DNA of 64,000 nucleotides from Oxalobacteraceae sp. CFBP 13730 (GCA_014841835.1 JACYUQ010000001.1:930001-994000), one strand, 5' to 3'. Shown: positions 18,501-26,999, counted from the stretch's first letter. Notes: generated by a model not told the origin, from the letters alone. Numbers and translations: made by a program.

Positions 18501-20351
18501 CTGTGCTCGTACGGTTTCGGTAAGGCTGCCACTCTCCTCCAGAAAGCTGCGCGCTCGGACAAATTCGTACAGCGTTTGGTGTCGAAATTCCACCCGCCCA
18601 GGGCCATTGTCCAAGCGCAATAGTCCGGCTGCAGCTAGAGCCTGAATCTCCGTGAAATGGTCCTCTAATACTGCCAATGGCAAGCCGAGCACCTCGCGGT
18701 CAGCCATTTTCTTCGCCAAATGCCGTAGTGTGGTCCGTCGCTTTCCGCTGCTATCACTAAGTACCTGTGTCTCCCATTGCCTCTCCAGTAGCCCTTGGAA
18801 GCTCTTTAAGGCCGCCGGCTCAGTTGCTCCCTCGAGCAGCGATAAAAATATGTCCAATGCGTGAGGCGAACGTAAGACCTGCTGAAGTTCATGGTTCCAA
18901 ACCCCGGCCTGGAGGCCTCGTGCAGCTAAGACCGGCAACACGTCTGACCAGTCGGGCAACTCCAGTGTCAGAATGGTGGCATCCAGATTCCGAAGGGCTG
19001 GGTCATGCTTTTGCTCAAAGATTCGGCAAGATATGACAGTATGTACGCCAGGTGCATCAGAGAGGTCTTGAACAAGATCGAGCAAAACACGTAACCGCGC
19101 AGATTGTTGAACGACCAGATCGGCCAATGCATCGACTTGGTCGATGACCACTAGCACTGGTCCACTTTTGGCAAGCTGGCGCAAGATTGCCGCAGCATCT
19201 GCACCGAGGTTCAAATGCTGCGTGAGTGCTTCTCGATCATGTAAATCAGGAGGTAGCCGGTCGGCTTTGATTGCCAGAACACTCCATCCGGCTGCCTGCT
19301 TCTCCTGAGCCAGACGAACCAATAGAGACGACTTGCCGCACCCCGGTTCGCCTAACAGAAAGTGGGTATGCACCACCGCAGCGTCGAGGTTAACTTTGAG
19401 TGTGTCGAGTTCAGGTCGCGGAAGCCACGTGCCATCAGGCAGCGTGCTTGGCCAGCTCAACAATGCCGCGGACGCATTGCGCAAACGTGTCGGTAGTTGA
19501 TCGGCCTCAGGCAAAACGGCGCGCGTGGACTCGACCATTGGCAGGGTTGAGGATGGAGCGTTGGACACATCTACCAAAAAATCGACCAATGCTTTGTGTG
19601 CAAGCTCCTGGCGTGACTTGGGTTTTGCAATGGCTAGGTGATCCCCCTCGATTCCAGTGGGTACGACACCGGCGATGCCGGGGTCACTGCTGTTGCGATC
19701 AACAATTAGTTGCCTCGACCCAATTGAGAAACCACATATTTTCCGGCCGAGAAAAACGCCTTTAGTCTCGAAGAATACTCGCACCCCAAAGCAGCGCTGG
19801 GCTTGGAGGTTCCGAAATTGCCCGTTCAGCAGTTTTAGCCAAGCATCATCGCTGACCATGTTGGTTACTTGAGGGTTTGTTCTTAGAACAAGGCGCAGCT
19901 TGTCTGCCACCGTCGCCAGGCTAGAACCCTGGTGAGGAGTTCCCACGAACACAACCCCATCGACTGTGTCAAGTACCGTCATCCGTCGCGGATCGCCGAG
20001 TGCCGCTGCTTGAGTCATTCCAGATTTGATAACCAATCCACCAAGGCTGTGGCCTACCAACACCAACCTACGGCCATGCAGGCTCGTTTCCGCTTGAAAG
20101 GCAGCAAACAAGGCTTCGCCGAGATCGGTCAGATGCATGGCAGCATCAGTCCAGCCTGAAATTGCAGCACCATAACCGGCCACCCAAACATGGCACCCAA
20201 CGTCTTCGCCAATCCACTTGGGCCAAAGTGTCGTGTTGTCTTGCGGTCTGTGCATCCATGTTGATCGCGCCTCACCGCCGAGGCCATGGACGAAGACGAC
20301 ATGGAGCGCTTCCGGTTCTTTAGCTATGTGTACCCGAGTCAATGTTGCCAT
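15564..20351 (-). CDS. Alpha/beta-hydrolase-STAND (NACHT-like) giant protein
   Basis: A 1595-aa predicted sensor-effector protein. Residues about 15-245 form a DUF676/lipase-like alpha/beta hydrolase: oxyanion motif VFVHGLGG, nucleophile Ser102 in GHSLGG, VGTPHQGS, and likely catalytic His238 in GDHLAI. Residues about 300-620 form a STAND ATPase with Walker A LGEPGCGKSS (333-342) and Walker B VLVVIDQVDAL (399-409). The remaining about 900 residues look like alpha-solenoid repeats, a usual ligand-sensing part. The architecture matches prokaryotic NLR-like antiphage proteins with a hydrolase effector, so defence by membrane-lipid or metabolite cleavage is plausible (inferred). ATG 20351 is used. 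The C-terminal tail is Arg-rich. Confidence 0.85.
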   Translation of the reverse strand: MATLTRVHIAKEPEALHVVFVHGLGGEARSTWMHRPQDNTTLWPKWIGEDVGCHVWVAGYGAAISGWTDAAMHLTDLGEALFAAFQAETSLHGRRLVLVGHSLGGLVIKSGMTQAAALGDPRRMTVLDTVDGVVFVGTPHQGSSLATVADKLRLVLRTNPQVTNMVSDDAWLKLLNGQFRNLQAQRCFGVRVFFETKGVFLGRKICGFSIGSRQLIVDRNSSDPGIAGVVPTGIEGDHLAIAKPKSRQELAHKALVDFLVDVSNAPSSTLPMVESTRAVLPEADQLPTRLRNASAALLSWPSTLPDGTWLPRPELDTLKVNLDAAVVHTHFLLGEPGCGKSSLLVRLAQEKQAAGWSVLAIKADRLPPDLHDREALTQHLNLGADAAAILRQLAKSGPVLVVIDQVDALADLVVQQSARLRVLLDLVQDLSDAPGVHTVISCRIFEQKHDPALRNLDATILTLELPDWSDVLPVLAARGLQAGVWNHELQQVLRSPHALDIFLSLLEGATEPAALKSFQGLLERQWETQVLSDSSGKRRTTLRHLAKKMADREVLGLPLAVLEDHFTEIQALAAAGLLRLDNGPGRVEFRHQTLYEFVRARSFLEESGSLTETVRAQQSSLRIRPQLWHALGYFRGASPEEYGAEIGSLWAADLRPHLKMLLIEFLGRQTAPLPAERRLAEHAMVDKWFLPRFIGAAIGSPGWFSFLAPIHLPGLMSLPYDQAQVLLPLLREALHFDADAAVDLVGRHWLPDVTRDVLSWQVLGAGDVVPRVGVWLDSLVMIAGRTPISDWAIGHVAGVLSAAFPDEAPRIVAAWLKRQIELAKVPLNAAANDQDVAASVSENVQSILEARQFHDMVAIAEASPKAFVLSIWPLLIEGLRLCASDAPEVVRGYRQCRGLTFQELDDEESRQERPLLRSVQLAVQAWAESDASDYLNFADVHAGSELLVVHRLLSVGRVRAASQFPSRVFDYLVADPRRLALGPYTDVHKESIAMIEVTSPVLDEACLARLESTLIDWRYYAGSAQASDDASIRHRRLQWARQHRLRLLRAVPIRRRSPAMQRLVEEEERAFPGLENHDVHFTGVQCIGSPVSAEQMEKAKDADVLNLFSELGDESAWDHPRDRMKGGAIQAGRELANLAKKNLAKAIRIVHLLEPGRNEIPVATVLRELVPAGLAPSAFYSLVAELEDKGFIGVNFRRDAAYAIASVVSKDSPVPDALIDRMERWLNPLVLESSHEGEASVNDNRSSVLWGHSSPAALPDGNYPTLSALTESCLSTEPSRVERWLEILERHAVRAESPKVWEALLQRELLRLRMAERSRAESLVDKLVEEAPLIVDGPGWVHFVAHAYHWASAASVQRWVMRTLERAKNGQGAGELIGLRHALFPAESWSRELAHSLAEDDSSLPTLGLAYSVAHLWHEPITRPVVHSLLMQLLRSSDEQILTALSEVFLNDSFTADAETRELLDAFAAYPNVLKNGRAERLPELLVKLVTAEPGRVCRVAHALLDTAGDQMGNIATSWYLSTEWLLDIALQLQDMGNTERAAGSTLFERMLQFNMPQAKEMTLDLDKRMPVGDSPRAPVRRRSRVKHRSPTRNT

Positions 20352-20404
20352 GTGCTACCTTCCGTTATCGTCCAAGGCATTGTGACATAGTCGGGTCACA
20401 CCGC

Positions 20405-20791
20405 CTAAATAAGGCGCGAAGCGGCAAAGCTTGCTGCTAAATTGGTGTCATTAAGAGCGAAAAACGGTGTAGGCCAGTGCGGCAGAACGCGTTGCCAGCA
20501 GGGCCAGATATTAGAATCCGCCACAGATTGGGCGCGGGTTTCTAGCTGCGAAAGTTCTGCCACGAACACCAACAAAAAGGGGGTACCGAGCAGTTGCTTA
20601 ACTCGAACGCGAATGCCCGGTTTCCAGGCGGGCGGCAAGACTTCTCGAACGTCAGCAACGGGACGTAAGCAAGCGTTCGCATCGCTTACCTTCGCGGTTT
20701 CGATCAAGGCTCTCAACTGACAACCATGGGGAGCACACCGCACCAACAAACCAAATTCCCCCGCGACTAGAGGAGTTTCTCTAAATCTCAA
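20405..20791 (-). CDS. Unknown 128-aa ORF upstream of the hydrolase-STAND gene
   Basis: The minus-strand frame starts at TTG 20791 and ends 53 bp before the giant STAND gene. It contains a protein-like middle (RVRVKQLLGTPFLLVFVAEL) and a Trp-rich segment near the end. No family is recognised, and the TTG start with no clear ribosome site weakens the case. If real, it would be co-transcribed with the STAND gene. Confidence 0.35.
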   Translation of the reverse strand: MRFRETPLVAGEFGLLVRCAPHGCQLRALIETAKVSDANACLRPVADVREVLPPAWKPGIRVRVKQLLGTPFLLVFVAELSQLETRAQSVADSNIWPCWQRVLPHWPTPFFALNDTNLAASFAASRLI

Positions 20792-20935
20792 AAAGCGCTC
20801 GTAATTTCAGGGTGTTTATGCAACTCGGCCCGTCTCATCATCAATGTAGCTTTTTCAACAGCGTTATACGGTCTCAGAGCAATGCACTACCGCCTCATGT
20901 CGAGGCAGTTGTAGTAGCTCGCTAAGGACCAAACA

Positions 20936-21049
20936 ATGAAAGAGTATGAAGTTCGCGTTGTTCCGCCTAGCTCGGAACCCCCTGTCGATGAGTTCGACTT
21001 TTGCGCCCAGTCGCTCGGTGCCTGTATGACGCGCGGAGGTCGCAAGTGA
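20936..21049 (+). CDS. Small 37-aa protein before the helicase
   Basis: ATG 20936 is preceded by AAGGA at good spacing. The product begins MKEYEVRVVPPSSEPP and is 37 aa. Its TGA overlaps the GTG start of the helicase gene (GTGA at 21046-21049), indicating translational coupling. The function is unknown. Small leader genes like this are common before satellite replication genes. Confidence 0.55.
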   Translation: MKEYEVRVVPPSSEPPVDEFDFCAQSLGACMTRGGRK

Positions 21050-22302
21050 GCCGCGCCCCCAAGTTTGAGCCTTTTAGCTTCGCAAAATTTCTGGCAGCAT
21101 CCGGTATCTACGCATCTTCCGACGGTGTCCTTCAGCGCTGGAATGGTAAGTGTTGGCTTAAGATCGAAGACGAAGATGCCTTGAAGATTGCACTTCGCTG
21201 GATTGTAGATAACGATGAAAGCAACGCGAGCAACGTCAGCGCTAATTCGGCACTTCGGACGGCTATGCTGTGGCTTCCCACGTTGAAGGACAGTGCAAAC
21301 ATCCCTATTATTCCACTCCAAAATGGCTACCTGCATCTCGACGGTGGCGCCACTCTTCGCGCCCACGATAAAGAGCTTGGGTTACGTCATGTGCTTGGTT
21401 GTGACTACGCTCCCACCGCGCCAAAGCCAGAAACGTTCGACAAGCTGTTACAGACCATCCTTCCCGATGCTGCCGTGCGTAGTCGAGTGCAAGAATACGT
21501 AGGATACACACTGCTCCCAGACGCTCGTTTTCACCTTGCCCAGATTTGGATTGGGCCCGGCGCTAACGGCAAAGGAACCTTAGCGAGCATCGTACGAGCT
21601 CTCCATGGTCGGTACGCGGCAGCATCTCCCAATCAACTTGAGAAAAGCTATGCCGCGCAATTAATTGGCGCGTCGCTCATCTACTGCGATGAAGCTCCGC
21701 CCAAAGACTGGTGCGAGCAGACCATTAAATCGATGATTTCCGGCGAGCCTATTTTCATCGACCGCAAGTATTTGCCAGGCATTACGGCCCGCATCACGGC
21801 AAAGTGGATCATCTGCGCTAATCACATCCCTTCAGTGCAAGACCAGTCAAATGGTTTTTGGAGGCGGTTCGATATCGTTCCGTTCATTGTAGAGGTGCCG
21901 GCTAAGGAACGCGACCCTTTGCTGGCCGACCACATCATCAAGCATGAGCTAACCGGAGTCCTGAATTGGGCGCTGGAAGGATTGCAACGCCTGTTAGCCC
22001 GAGGTAGGTTCGATGCTGCTCCGCCGCCAGCGATGATCGTCGCCACCCAGAACGCCCGTATGGAAACAAACTCGGTCCATGCGTGGGTTAACGACGCGGC
22101 AATCGAACGCACAACGACAACGGACACCTCTAAGTCAGAGACATACACCGTCTATTCAATCTGGTGTCGCGCAAACGGGATGATTCCCGTTGCCTCACCA
22201 AAGTTCTGGAAGCGCTTGCCAGACACGTTGGGCCCAATAACTGAAGGCAGGACGACCACTAGCTCCGGCCGCATTCGCACCTGCAATGTGCGCCTTTCCT
22301 GA
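21046..22302 (+). CDS. SF3 helicase, phage/plasmid P4-D5 family
   Basis: A 418-aa replicative helicase of the phage/plasmid primase C-terminal family. Walker A is IGPGANGKGTL (near residue 170), Walker B is LIYCDEAPP, and the sensor is KWIICANHIPS, followed by FWRRFDIVPF. An N-terminal D5-like segment is present, but no TOPRIM or prim-pol primase domain, so it is a helicase-only version. The start is GTG 21046, in frame and overlapping the upstream small gene. It marks the island as satellite-like, able to replicate after excision (inferred). A strong terminator follows. Confidence 0.88.
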   Translation: MSRAPKFEPFSFAKFLAASGIYASSDGVLQRWNGKCWLKIEDEDALKIALRWIVDNDESNASNVSANSALRTAMLWLPTLKDSANIPIIPLQNGYLHLDGGATLRAHDKELGLRHVLGCDYAPTAPKPETFDKLLQTILPDAAVRSRVQEYVGYTLLPDARFHLAQIWIGPGANGKGTLASIVRALHGRYAAASPNQLEKSYAAQLIGASLIYCDEAPPKDWCEQTIKSMISGEPIFIDRKYLPGITARITAKWIICANHIPSVQDQSNGFWRRFDIVPFIVEVPAKERDPLLADHIIKHELTGVLNWALEGLQRLLARGRFDAAPPPAMIVATQNARMETNSVHAWVNDAAIERTTTTDTSKSETYTVYSIWCRANGMIPVASPKFWKRLPDTLGPITEGRTTTSSGRIRTCNVRLS

Positions 22303-22610
22303 CCAGGCGAACCATAAACATGGTCAGAAAAGCAGCCACTAAAACTGGCTGCTTTTTTGCTTGACCAGATTGACCAGGGACATTTTCGTAAAAGGTATGA
22401 AGTTACATACTCTTAATGCACAGTTCCTTACTGTACGCGTACAAAAGAAAGTTGGAAGAAGTTTGCATCATCAAACCGGTCAGTCTGGTTACTAGAAAAA
22501 CTCCGTGCATACGTCCATAGATTTCATGACCATACGGAACTCGACATGCTGGGCACTACGATAAGACGGATTCCAACCCGACCAGGGGACGATGCCTAAG
22601 CATCGTCCTT
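22300..22610. other. Candidate replication origin region with GACCAG words
   Basis: No gene is seen. The motif TGACCAG or its complement recurs at 22300-22306 and 22321-22327, twice in tandem at 22361-22380 (TTGACCAGATTGACCAG), in part at about 22478, and as GACCAG at about 22580. A perfect 9-bp hairpin (GGACGATGC, loop CTAA) lies at 22587-22608. Iteron-like words beside an SF3 helicase gene suggest its origin. Confidence 0.4.
22331..22358 (+). terminator. Intrinsic terminator of the helicase gene
   Basis: AGCAGCCA, loop CTAAAAC, TGGCTGCT, then TTTTT, 28 bp after the helicase stop. Confidence 0.85.
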
Positions 22611-22706
22611 ACCTCACGGTTGTGCAGCAAGTGTCCGCAGATTCAGTGACTAACATACGCGGAGAAGTGCAGTCACCCAGCTCTTTTTCAGGAGTATTTT
22701 TGGCTT

Positions 22707-23679
22707 CTAGTGGCGTGCTCCGCTCGCTCTTGTCATGAACCTTGGTCGCTTGCGGCACATCGCGGAGGGCTCTGCCCTCCGCCCTGGCAGGGAGCACTGG
22801 TGCTGGGCGCCGTCGTGTGTTAACAGCGATTGAAAACTGGTACAGTTCTGACGCCTGCAGCGATTTACTACTGATACACCTCCATCACCGGCACGCGCTG
22901 GATTTTCACGTTTTTCCTTATCAGCGCAAGCGATCTTCTCGTCGCTCATGCTTTGCACTACCCTCGCCTGCCGCTGGTGCTCGAGGCGGTAGCTTTCGCC
23001 AGCGATGGGCCCGATGTTGGCATGATGCAGCAGGCAGTCCAGTAGCGCCGCCGTAAGCGTCGCGTCCTTTGTAAACGTTGTGTCCCATTGCCCGAAAGGC
23101 AGATTGTCCGTCACGATCAGGCTGCTTTTCTCAGACAACGCTGCGATCACGTGGAAGAACAGGTTGGCCTGTTCGCGGTGCATCGGCAGGTAGCCGATTT
23201 CATCGATGATGAGCAGCCGATATGCCTTGATAGCCTTGTGCATCACCGCCTTCAAACTGTTTTGCGCGTGCGTCGTCGTCGGCGTCAGCAGCAAGTCGGA
23301 GGCGGCCATCAAGCGCGTCTTAATACCGGCCTGTATGGCCTTGTAGCCCAGCGCAATCGCCAAGTGGGTCTTGCCAATGCCGCTGGGCCGACCAGCACCA
23401 CGTTCTCGTTGCGCTCGATGAAGCCCAGCCCGGCCAGGTCCTCGATCTGGCTGCGCTTGACACCCTGGCGAAGTCGTAGTTGAACCGCCCCAGCGTCTTG
23501 ATAGCCGGGAAGCCGACCAAGCGCATCATCCTGCTCTGCTTGCGCACCGTCCGCCATGCCGTTTCCTCAGGCAACAGCCCCTCCAGGACGCCGTTATAGG
23601 CCGTCCTGTCCTTTGCCGCCTGCTGGGCCGCCGCGCCGTAGCCCTACGCCACGAAGGTCTGCTTAAGAGCGTCGCACAT
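22707..23679 (-). pseudogene. IS21-family istB remnant
   Basis: An ATPase subunit of an IS21 transposon, broken. Pieces in different frames read EETAWRTVRKQSRMMRLVGFPAIK (part), QIEDLAGLGFIERNENVVLVGP, and AIALGYKAIQAG followed by LLIIDEIGYLPMHREQ (Walker B) and GESYRLEHQRQA. A missing base in the Walker A region near 23390, a second frame change near 23470 and a TAG at 23644-23646 inactivate it. No istA is seen. The normal IstB end lies near 22945; the open frame beyond it is fused IS-tail sequence. Confidence 0.85.
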
Positions 23680-23702
23680 CTGGGCGACCCGCCCATGTTG
23701 GC

Positions 23703-23790
23703 GTGCTGAGAACGGCAAGAGCATCGCTGCCACAGCCGAACACTTCGACATCTCGCCTGCTACGGTCAAGCGCTACTGTAAAGCGTAGGG
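23703..23790 (+). pseudogene. Recombinase C-terminal HTH fragment
   Basis: A short plus-strand frame reads AENGKSIAATAEHFDISPA, then TVKRYCKA and a stop. It is a helix-turn-helix like those ending resolvase/invertase or transposase proteins. Only the tail survives. Confidence 0.4.
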
Positions 23791-23944
23791 CGCGATAGGA
23801 AGGCCGCTACGGGCCTTCGTGTTACTTGGGCAATGCAACGCTGTCCAGCGTCGCCGCCAGTGCCAATTGATATTTTGAGAAGCGGCGTGACGAATTCTCC
23901 CGGCTCGCGGCCCATTAAGCTCCCCCTCGACCTTGCAGAATTTT

Positions 23945-24605
23945 TTAGGTTTTTTCGTACCAAGAGAAAACCGATTCTTCTGCTGCCAGATCGTGCAGCA
24001 GCGCCCCTACATGACTTAGCATTGAAAACGCCTTGAGGCTGTTCTCTTCGGTCGCATACTCCAAGTCAAGGCCGTGCATGACTGTGTTCCAATTAAGCCC
24101 GTCGTACTTGTGCTTTGTCCGATCTTTGGGGCCGTAACCCGCCGGCAGAGGCTCGGCAAAGGGCGTCCACATAATCTCCATGAAGGTGCATATCACGAAT
24201 GGGTCGGACTCATGTTGGTTCGCCTTGCTGCCTTTGATCCGCGCCAAAGCTGCCGCCCTGATGTTTTCGACACACCCCCCCGGAGCCTTGGTATTCGTAA
24301 AAATGTACTTGTTCAACGCCTCAAAGCTGATGCCTTCAGCCTGCGCGAAGAACATCGGCACTGACAATGCATACTCGCCACGCCTGTGTGCATCTATCGC
24401 TGGCTTGATTGCGAAAACACGATGCGAATAGTCCTCTATCAGCGAAACTCCATGCTCATCAAAGCTGCTGCGGTACATATCAGCTACGCATTTATCAATC
24501 TCGTTTTTGGTCATACCGTCACAACGCTGGGCAAGCTCCATGATTTCTGACATGCCGAAATTGCCGCTTATGAACCAACCACGCTTAGCCAAAGGAGTCA
24601 GTACA
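23945..24605 (-). pseudogene. Unknown protein, 5' end lost to IS256 insertion
   Basis: About 220 codons of a family I cannot name. It shows HRVFAIKPAIDAHRRGEYALSV and later TVMHGLDLEYATEENSLKAF, a pattern I associate with uncharacterised HEPN-like or abortive-infection-type proteins; that is a weak impression. The open frame extends to 24646, but its first about 13 codons are antisense to an IS256 transposase fragment. The native start has therefore been replaced, and expression is doubtful. Confidence 0.55.
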
Positions 24606-24611
24606 GCGTGT

Positions 24612-24895
24612 AGCTTCGGGTACCCACCGGAGGTACGCACCATCATCTACACTACTAACGCCATCGAGAGCCTGCATATGCGCCTCAGGAAGATCGTCAA
24701 GAACCGTGGTCACTCCCCCAGCGACGAGGCGGCGACCAAGCTGCTGTTCCTGGCCTTGCGTAATATCGAAAAAGATTGGAAGATGCCGCAGCGGACCTGG
24801 AAGCTGGCGGCCAATCAATTTGCCATCATGTTTGGCGAACGCTTCACGAACGCGATTAACTAAAAACCGGCCCAGCACACACAGAATTTCTTACA
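24612..24895 (+). pseudogene. IS256-family transposase C-terminal remnant
   Basis: The plus-strand frame from 24615 to 24863 reads FGYPPEVRTIIYTTNAIESL, then RLRKIVKNRGHSP and KLAANQFAIMFGERF, which is the C-terminus of IS256/mutator-type transposases. The bases after the stop (CACACAGAATTTCTTACAC, about 24876-24894) resemble an IS256 terminal inverted repeat. The rest of the element is gone, so this is a deletion scar between two minus-strand genes. Confidence 0.85.
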
Positions 24896-25877
24896 CGTCC
24901 TTGTGGCGCTCCAAGATCGACCGACACGCAGGGTGTGCCACGAGCGTCAGCCAGATTTCAGACTCGATATCTGGTTGTCGCAAGTTGCCGGGCTGCTGCC
25001 ATATTAACGACGGCGGTTTGCCATACGCGACTAATGCGATGCACGTGCGCAGCTCTTTGGAGCCCGATCCGGCAAAGGCCACAGCCTTCGCCATGTCGCT
25101 GCAGATGACGTTCGGGAAGACTGCAGCAACCAGAGCGTCCAACTCGGCCAGCCCGCCAGCGTCGGCGATTTCCTTGATCGCGGCCTTGACTTTGCGATTT
25201 GCACTGCGGACCAACGCCTTCGCGTCCTCCTTCCGTTTTTTCTCCATCGCAGCGACAACAGCGCGGGCCTCCTGGGCCGCTATTTGCTCCTGCAGAAAAC
25301 GATGTTGCTCCCTGGCGTAGGGCTCGGTCCATTCGTCCAGGGCCTTACCTACATAGTGTCGTTGTTCGATGTAATGTCCGTGGCGCGCGGCAACCTCTGC
25401 AAGCCTTGCTACTTGGCTGCTCGACAACCAACCTTGGGATAACCAGGACTTATTAAAGAGTGATTCTATAAAATGTTGGTCACGAAAATCCCCCTTGGGG
25501 ATGGCGTCCAACAGCGCAGAGAAGATCGGTCCCGCATTGGCATTCGCTGGCGTGCCGCGTTCCTGGTCCATCTCATCATGCCGCTTGAATTTTTCGCGCG
25601 GTAGGTCGACATCGGCGGCGAGGTCGACGCCATGCAACGACACAGCGAAGCCAGGTCCACCGCGCACACCCGGCGACGGCTCTACTGCGCCAACGCCGAG
25701 CGCGGCCTGCATCAAATCATCGACCAGCTTAACGCTCTTGATCTTGAACGGATCGGAAAGAATGGAGCAAAGGTAGCTCGTCAACGAACTACTGGTAAAA
25801 CGATTGTGCCCGAACTCGGCGAGAGCCAGTGCGACACCTTCAATGGCAGTTAATTCTTTGATTTTCGTAACGGCCAT
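24891..25877 (-). CDS. Unknown 328-aa protein, stop supplied by IS end
   Basis: I do not recognise this protein. It has a charged helical or coiled-coil segment around residues 185-235 (AMEKKRKEDAKALVRSANRK) and a globular C-terminal part. The start ATG 25877 has GAAGGGG upstream, a good ribosome site. The stop codon TAA at 24891-24893 lies in the IS256 terminal repeat, so the original C-terminus is probably cut off. It and the truncated gene at 23945-24605 may once have been neighbours in one operon. Confidence 0.6.
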   Translation of the reverse strand: MAVTKIKELTAIEGVALALAEFGHNRFTSSSLTSYLCSILSDPFKIKSVKLVDDLMQAALGVGAVEPSPGVRGGPGFAVSLHGVDLAADVDLPREKFKRHDEMDQERGTPANANAGPIFSALLDAIPKGDFRDQHFIESLFNKSWLSQGWLSSSQVARLAEVAARHGHYIEQRHYVGKALDEWTEPYAREQHRFLQEQIAAQEARAVVAAMEKKRKEDAKALVRSANRKVKAAIKEIADAGGLAELDALVAAVFPNVICSDMAKAVAFAGSGSKELRTCIALVAYGKPPSLIWQQPGNLRQPDIESEIWLTLVAHPACRSILERHKDV

Positions 25878-26011
25878 AAGCCCCTTCTTTCGAATATGGA
25901 TTGATGAAATGATTTCTTAAAATTGGCTTTTTACGCATGCGCGCCGGCGCTCAAGCGCAAGACCGGAAGCCGAAAGCCCATCGTTGTTAATACCTGGGTC
26001 TAGTGTGTTTA

Positions 26012-26085
26012 GCTGGCCTGCACAGCAGGAATCGAACCTGTTCCCCTCTGCTTATAAGTCGCTGGATTCACGCGCAGACGCCGGT
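26012..26085 (-). other. tRNA-like remnant
   Basis: On the minus strand a T arm with loop TTCGATT (stem CAGG/CCTG) is followed by TGTGCAGGCCA, a plausible acceptor 3' strand with CCA. A partner strand CTGTACC pairs at 6 of 7 positions. The D and anticodon stems do not fold properly. It is probably a decayed tRNA or an old secondary attachment site, not a working tRNA. Confidence 0.35.
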
Positions 26086-26449
26086 ACAGGCCACTGCAGC
26101 AGGCAGGCGGTACGGCGGATTACCCAGCGCATCTCAGCTGAACGCCAACCTGTTTGCAACAGCCTCTGCAGGTACTGATCGAGTATCGCAGGTCCGCTCA
26201 TATGCGACCTCTTTCCAGCCTTGCTCTCGAGCGATTTCTCGCGCAGCTGCTGCGCCAAGTCCTCACAAGCGTCCCAGCGCTCCCAAATTTCGGGCGGCGC
26301 ACAGCTGGGCGAATAGAACCGCCCACGAAAACTCGTCAGCAAAAGCTTTTGCTGAAAACCGGCACTGCTCCATGCTGCACAGGTTTAGGAAAGTCCTGCG
26401 GAACCTGGGCAAATTTCGCATCTTCAGCGGCTTCTAGTTTGTTGTCCAT
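26052..26449 (-). pseudogene. Frameshifted island protein of unknown function
   Basis: Two overlapping minus-strand frames make one protein. ATG 26449 gives MDNKLEAAEDAKFAQVPQDF and ends at TGA near 26336. The next frame continues GRFYSPSCAPPEIWERWD, then EKSLESKAGKRSHMS and RWVIRRTACLLQWPVP. Together they look like a small protein I remember from betaproteobacterial integrative elements. One G appears to be missing in the CCGG run near 26360. The function of the family is unknown to me. Confidence 0.6.
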
Positions 26450-26471
26450 GTAAATCCTTAATGAACCGCGG

Positions 26472-26999
26472 TCACAACTGATGATTCGCGAACGATGCTA
26501 GCCTCGCACTGATCGCGGCTTGGACCTCGGGGTCGCTTAGTCCTAGATCATCCTTCGTCTTAATGAGATGATCGCGACAATGGGTCGGCCAGGCCACGTC
26601 ATCGTTGTCAATCGCCAGCCAACAGAGGGGTTGCCGGCGCTGCACGTCGGCGTAAATTTGAGCGCCCCGCGACATGTTATCGAATTTCCATTTTTGCATT
26701 TCACGACGATGAAAGGTGGCGCCTACAACCCTGGCTTGCAGAGCCGGCGGCAGCTTGCTTTTCGCAAAATCGAAGTCTCGGACCAGAACCCAACTCGTGC
26801 TAAGGACAATTTTTACGCCTGGAAACGGGGCTAATAGCTCCTCGAGAATCGGTGCCCATTCGAACAGCACTCTTCCGGGAGCGCCGCGGATATGGATTCC
26901 GGCGTCACGGGACCAGTAAACGGAATCGTGGTGCACGACGCCGTCGAAGTCGAGATATAGGATCGCTGAATTTGAAAATACTCCAGATGCAGATTGCAT
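26472..26999 (-). CDS. HAD-like phosphatase domain protein
   Basis: A 175-aa protein with HAD signatures: ILYLDFDGVVHHD (motif I, DxD), IVLSTSWV (motif II) and LAIDND (motif III/IV). It resembles the stand-alone HAD domain found with RNA-repair and defence genes ('HAD domain in Swiss Army Knife RNA repair proteins'). That assignment is from pattern only. ATG 26999 has GGGGGT just upstream and is preferred over the TTG-led frame from 27050. Confidence 0.75.
   Translation of the reverse strand: MQSASGVFSNSAILYLDFDGVVHHDSVYWSRDAGIHIRGAPGRVLFEWAPILEELLAPFPGVKIVLSTSWVLVRDFDFAKSKLPPALQARVVGATFHRREMQKWKFDNMSRGAQIYADVQRRQPLCWLAIDNDDVAWPTHCRDHLIKTKDDLGLSDPEVQAAISARLASFANHQL

Noticed and set aside
23766..23963. 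65-aa minus-strand frame
   Set aside because: Lies between remnants, no homology pattern or start signal.
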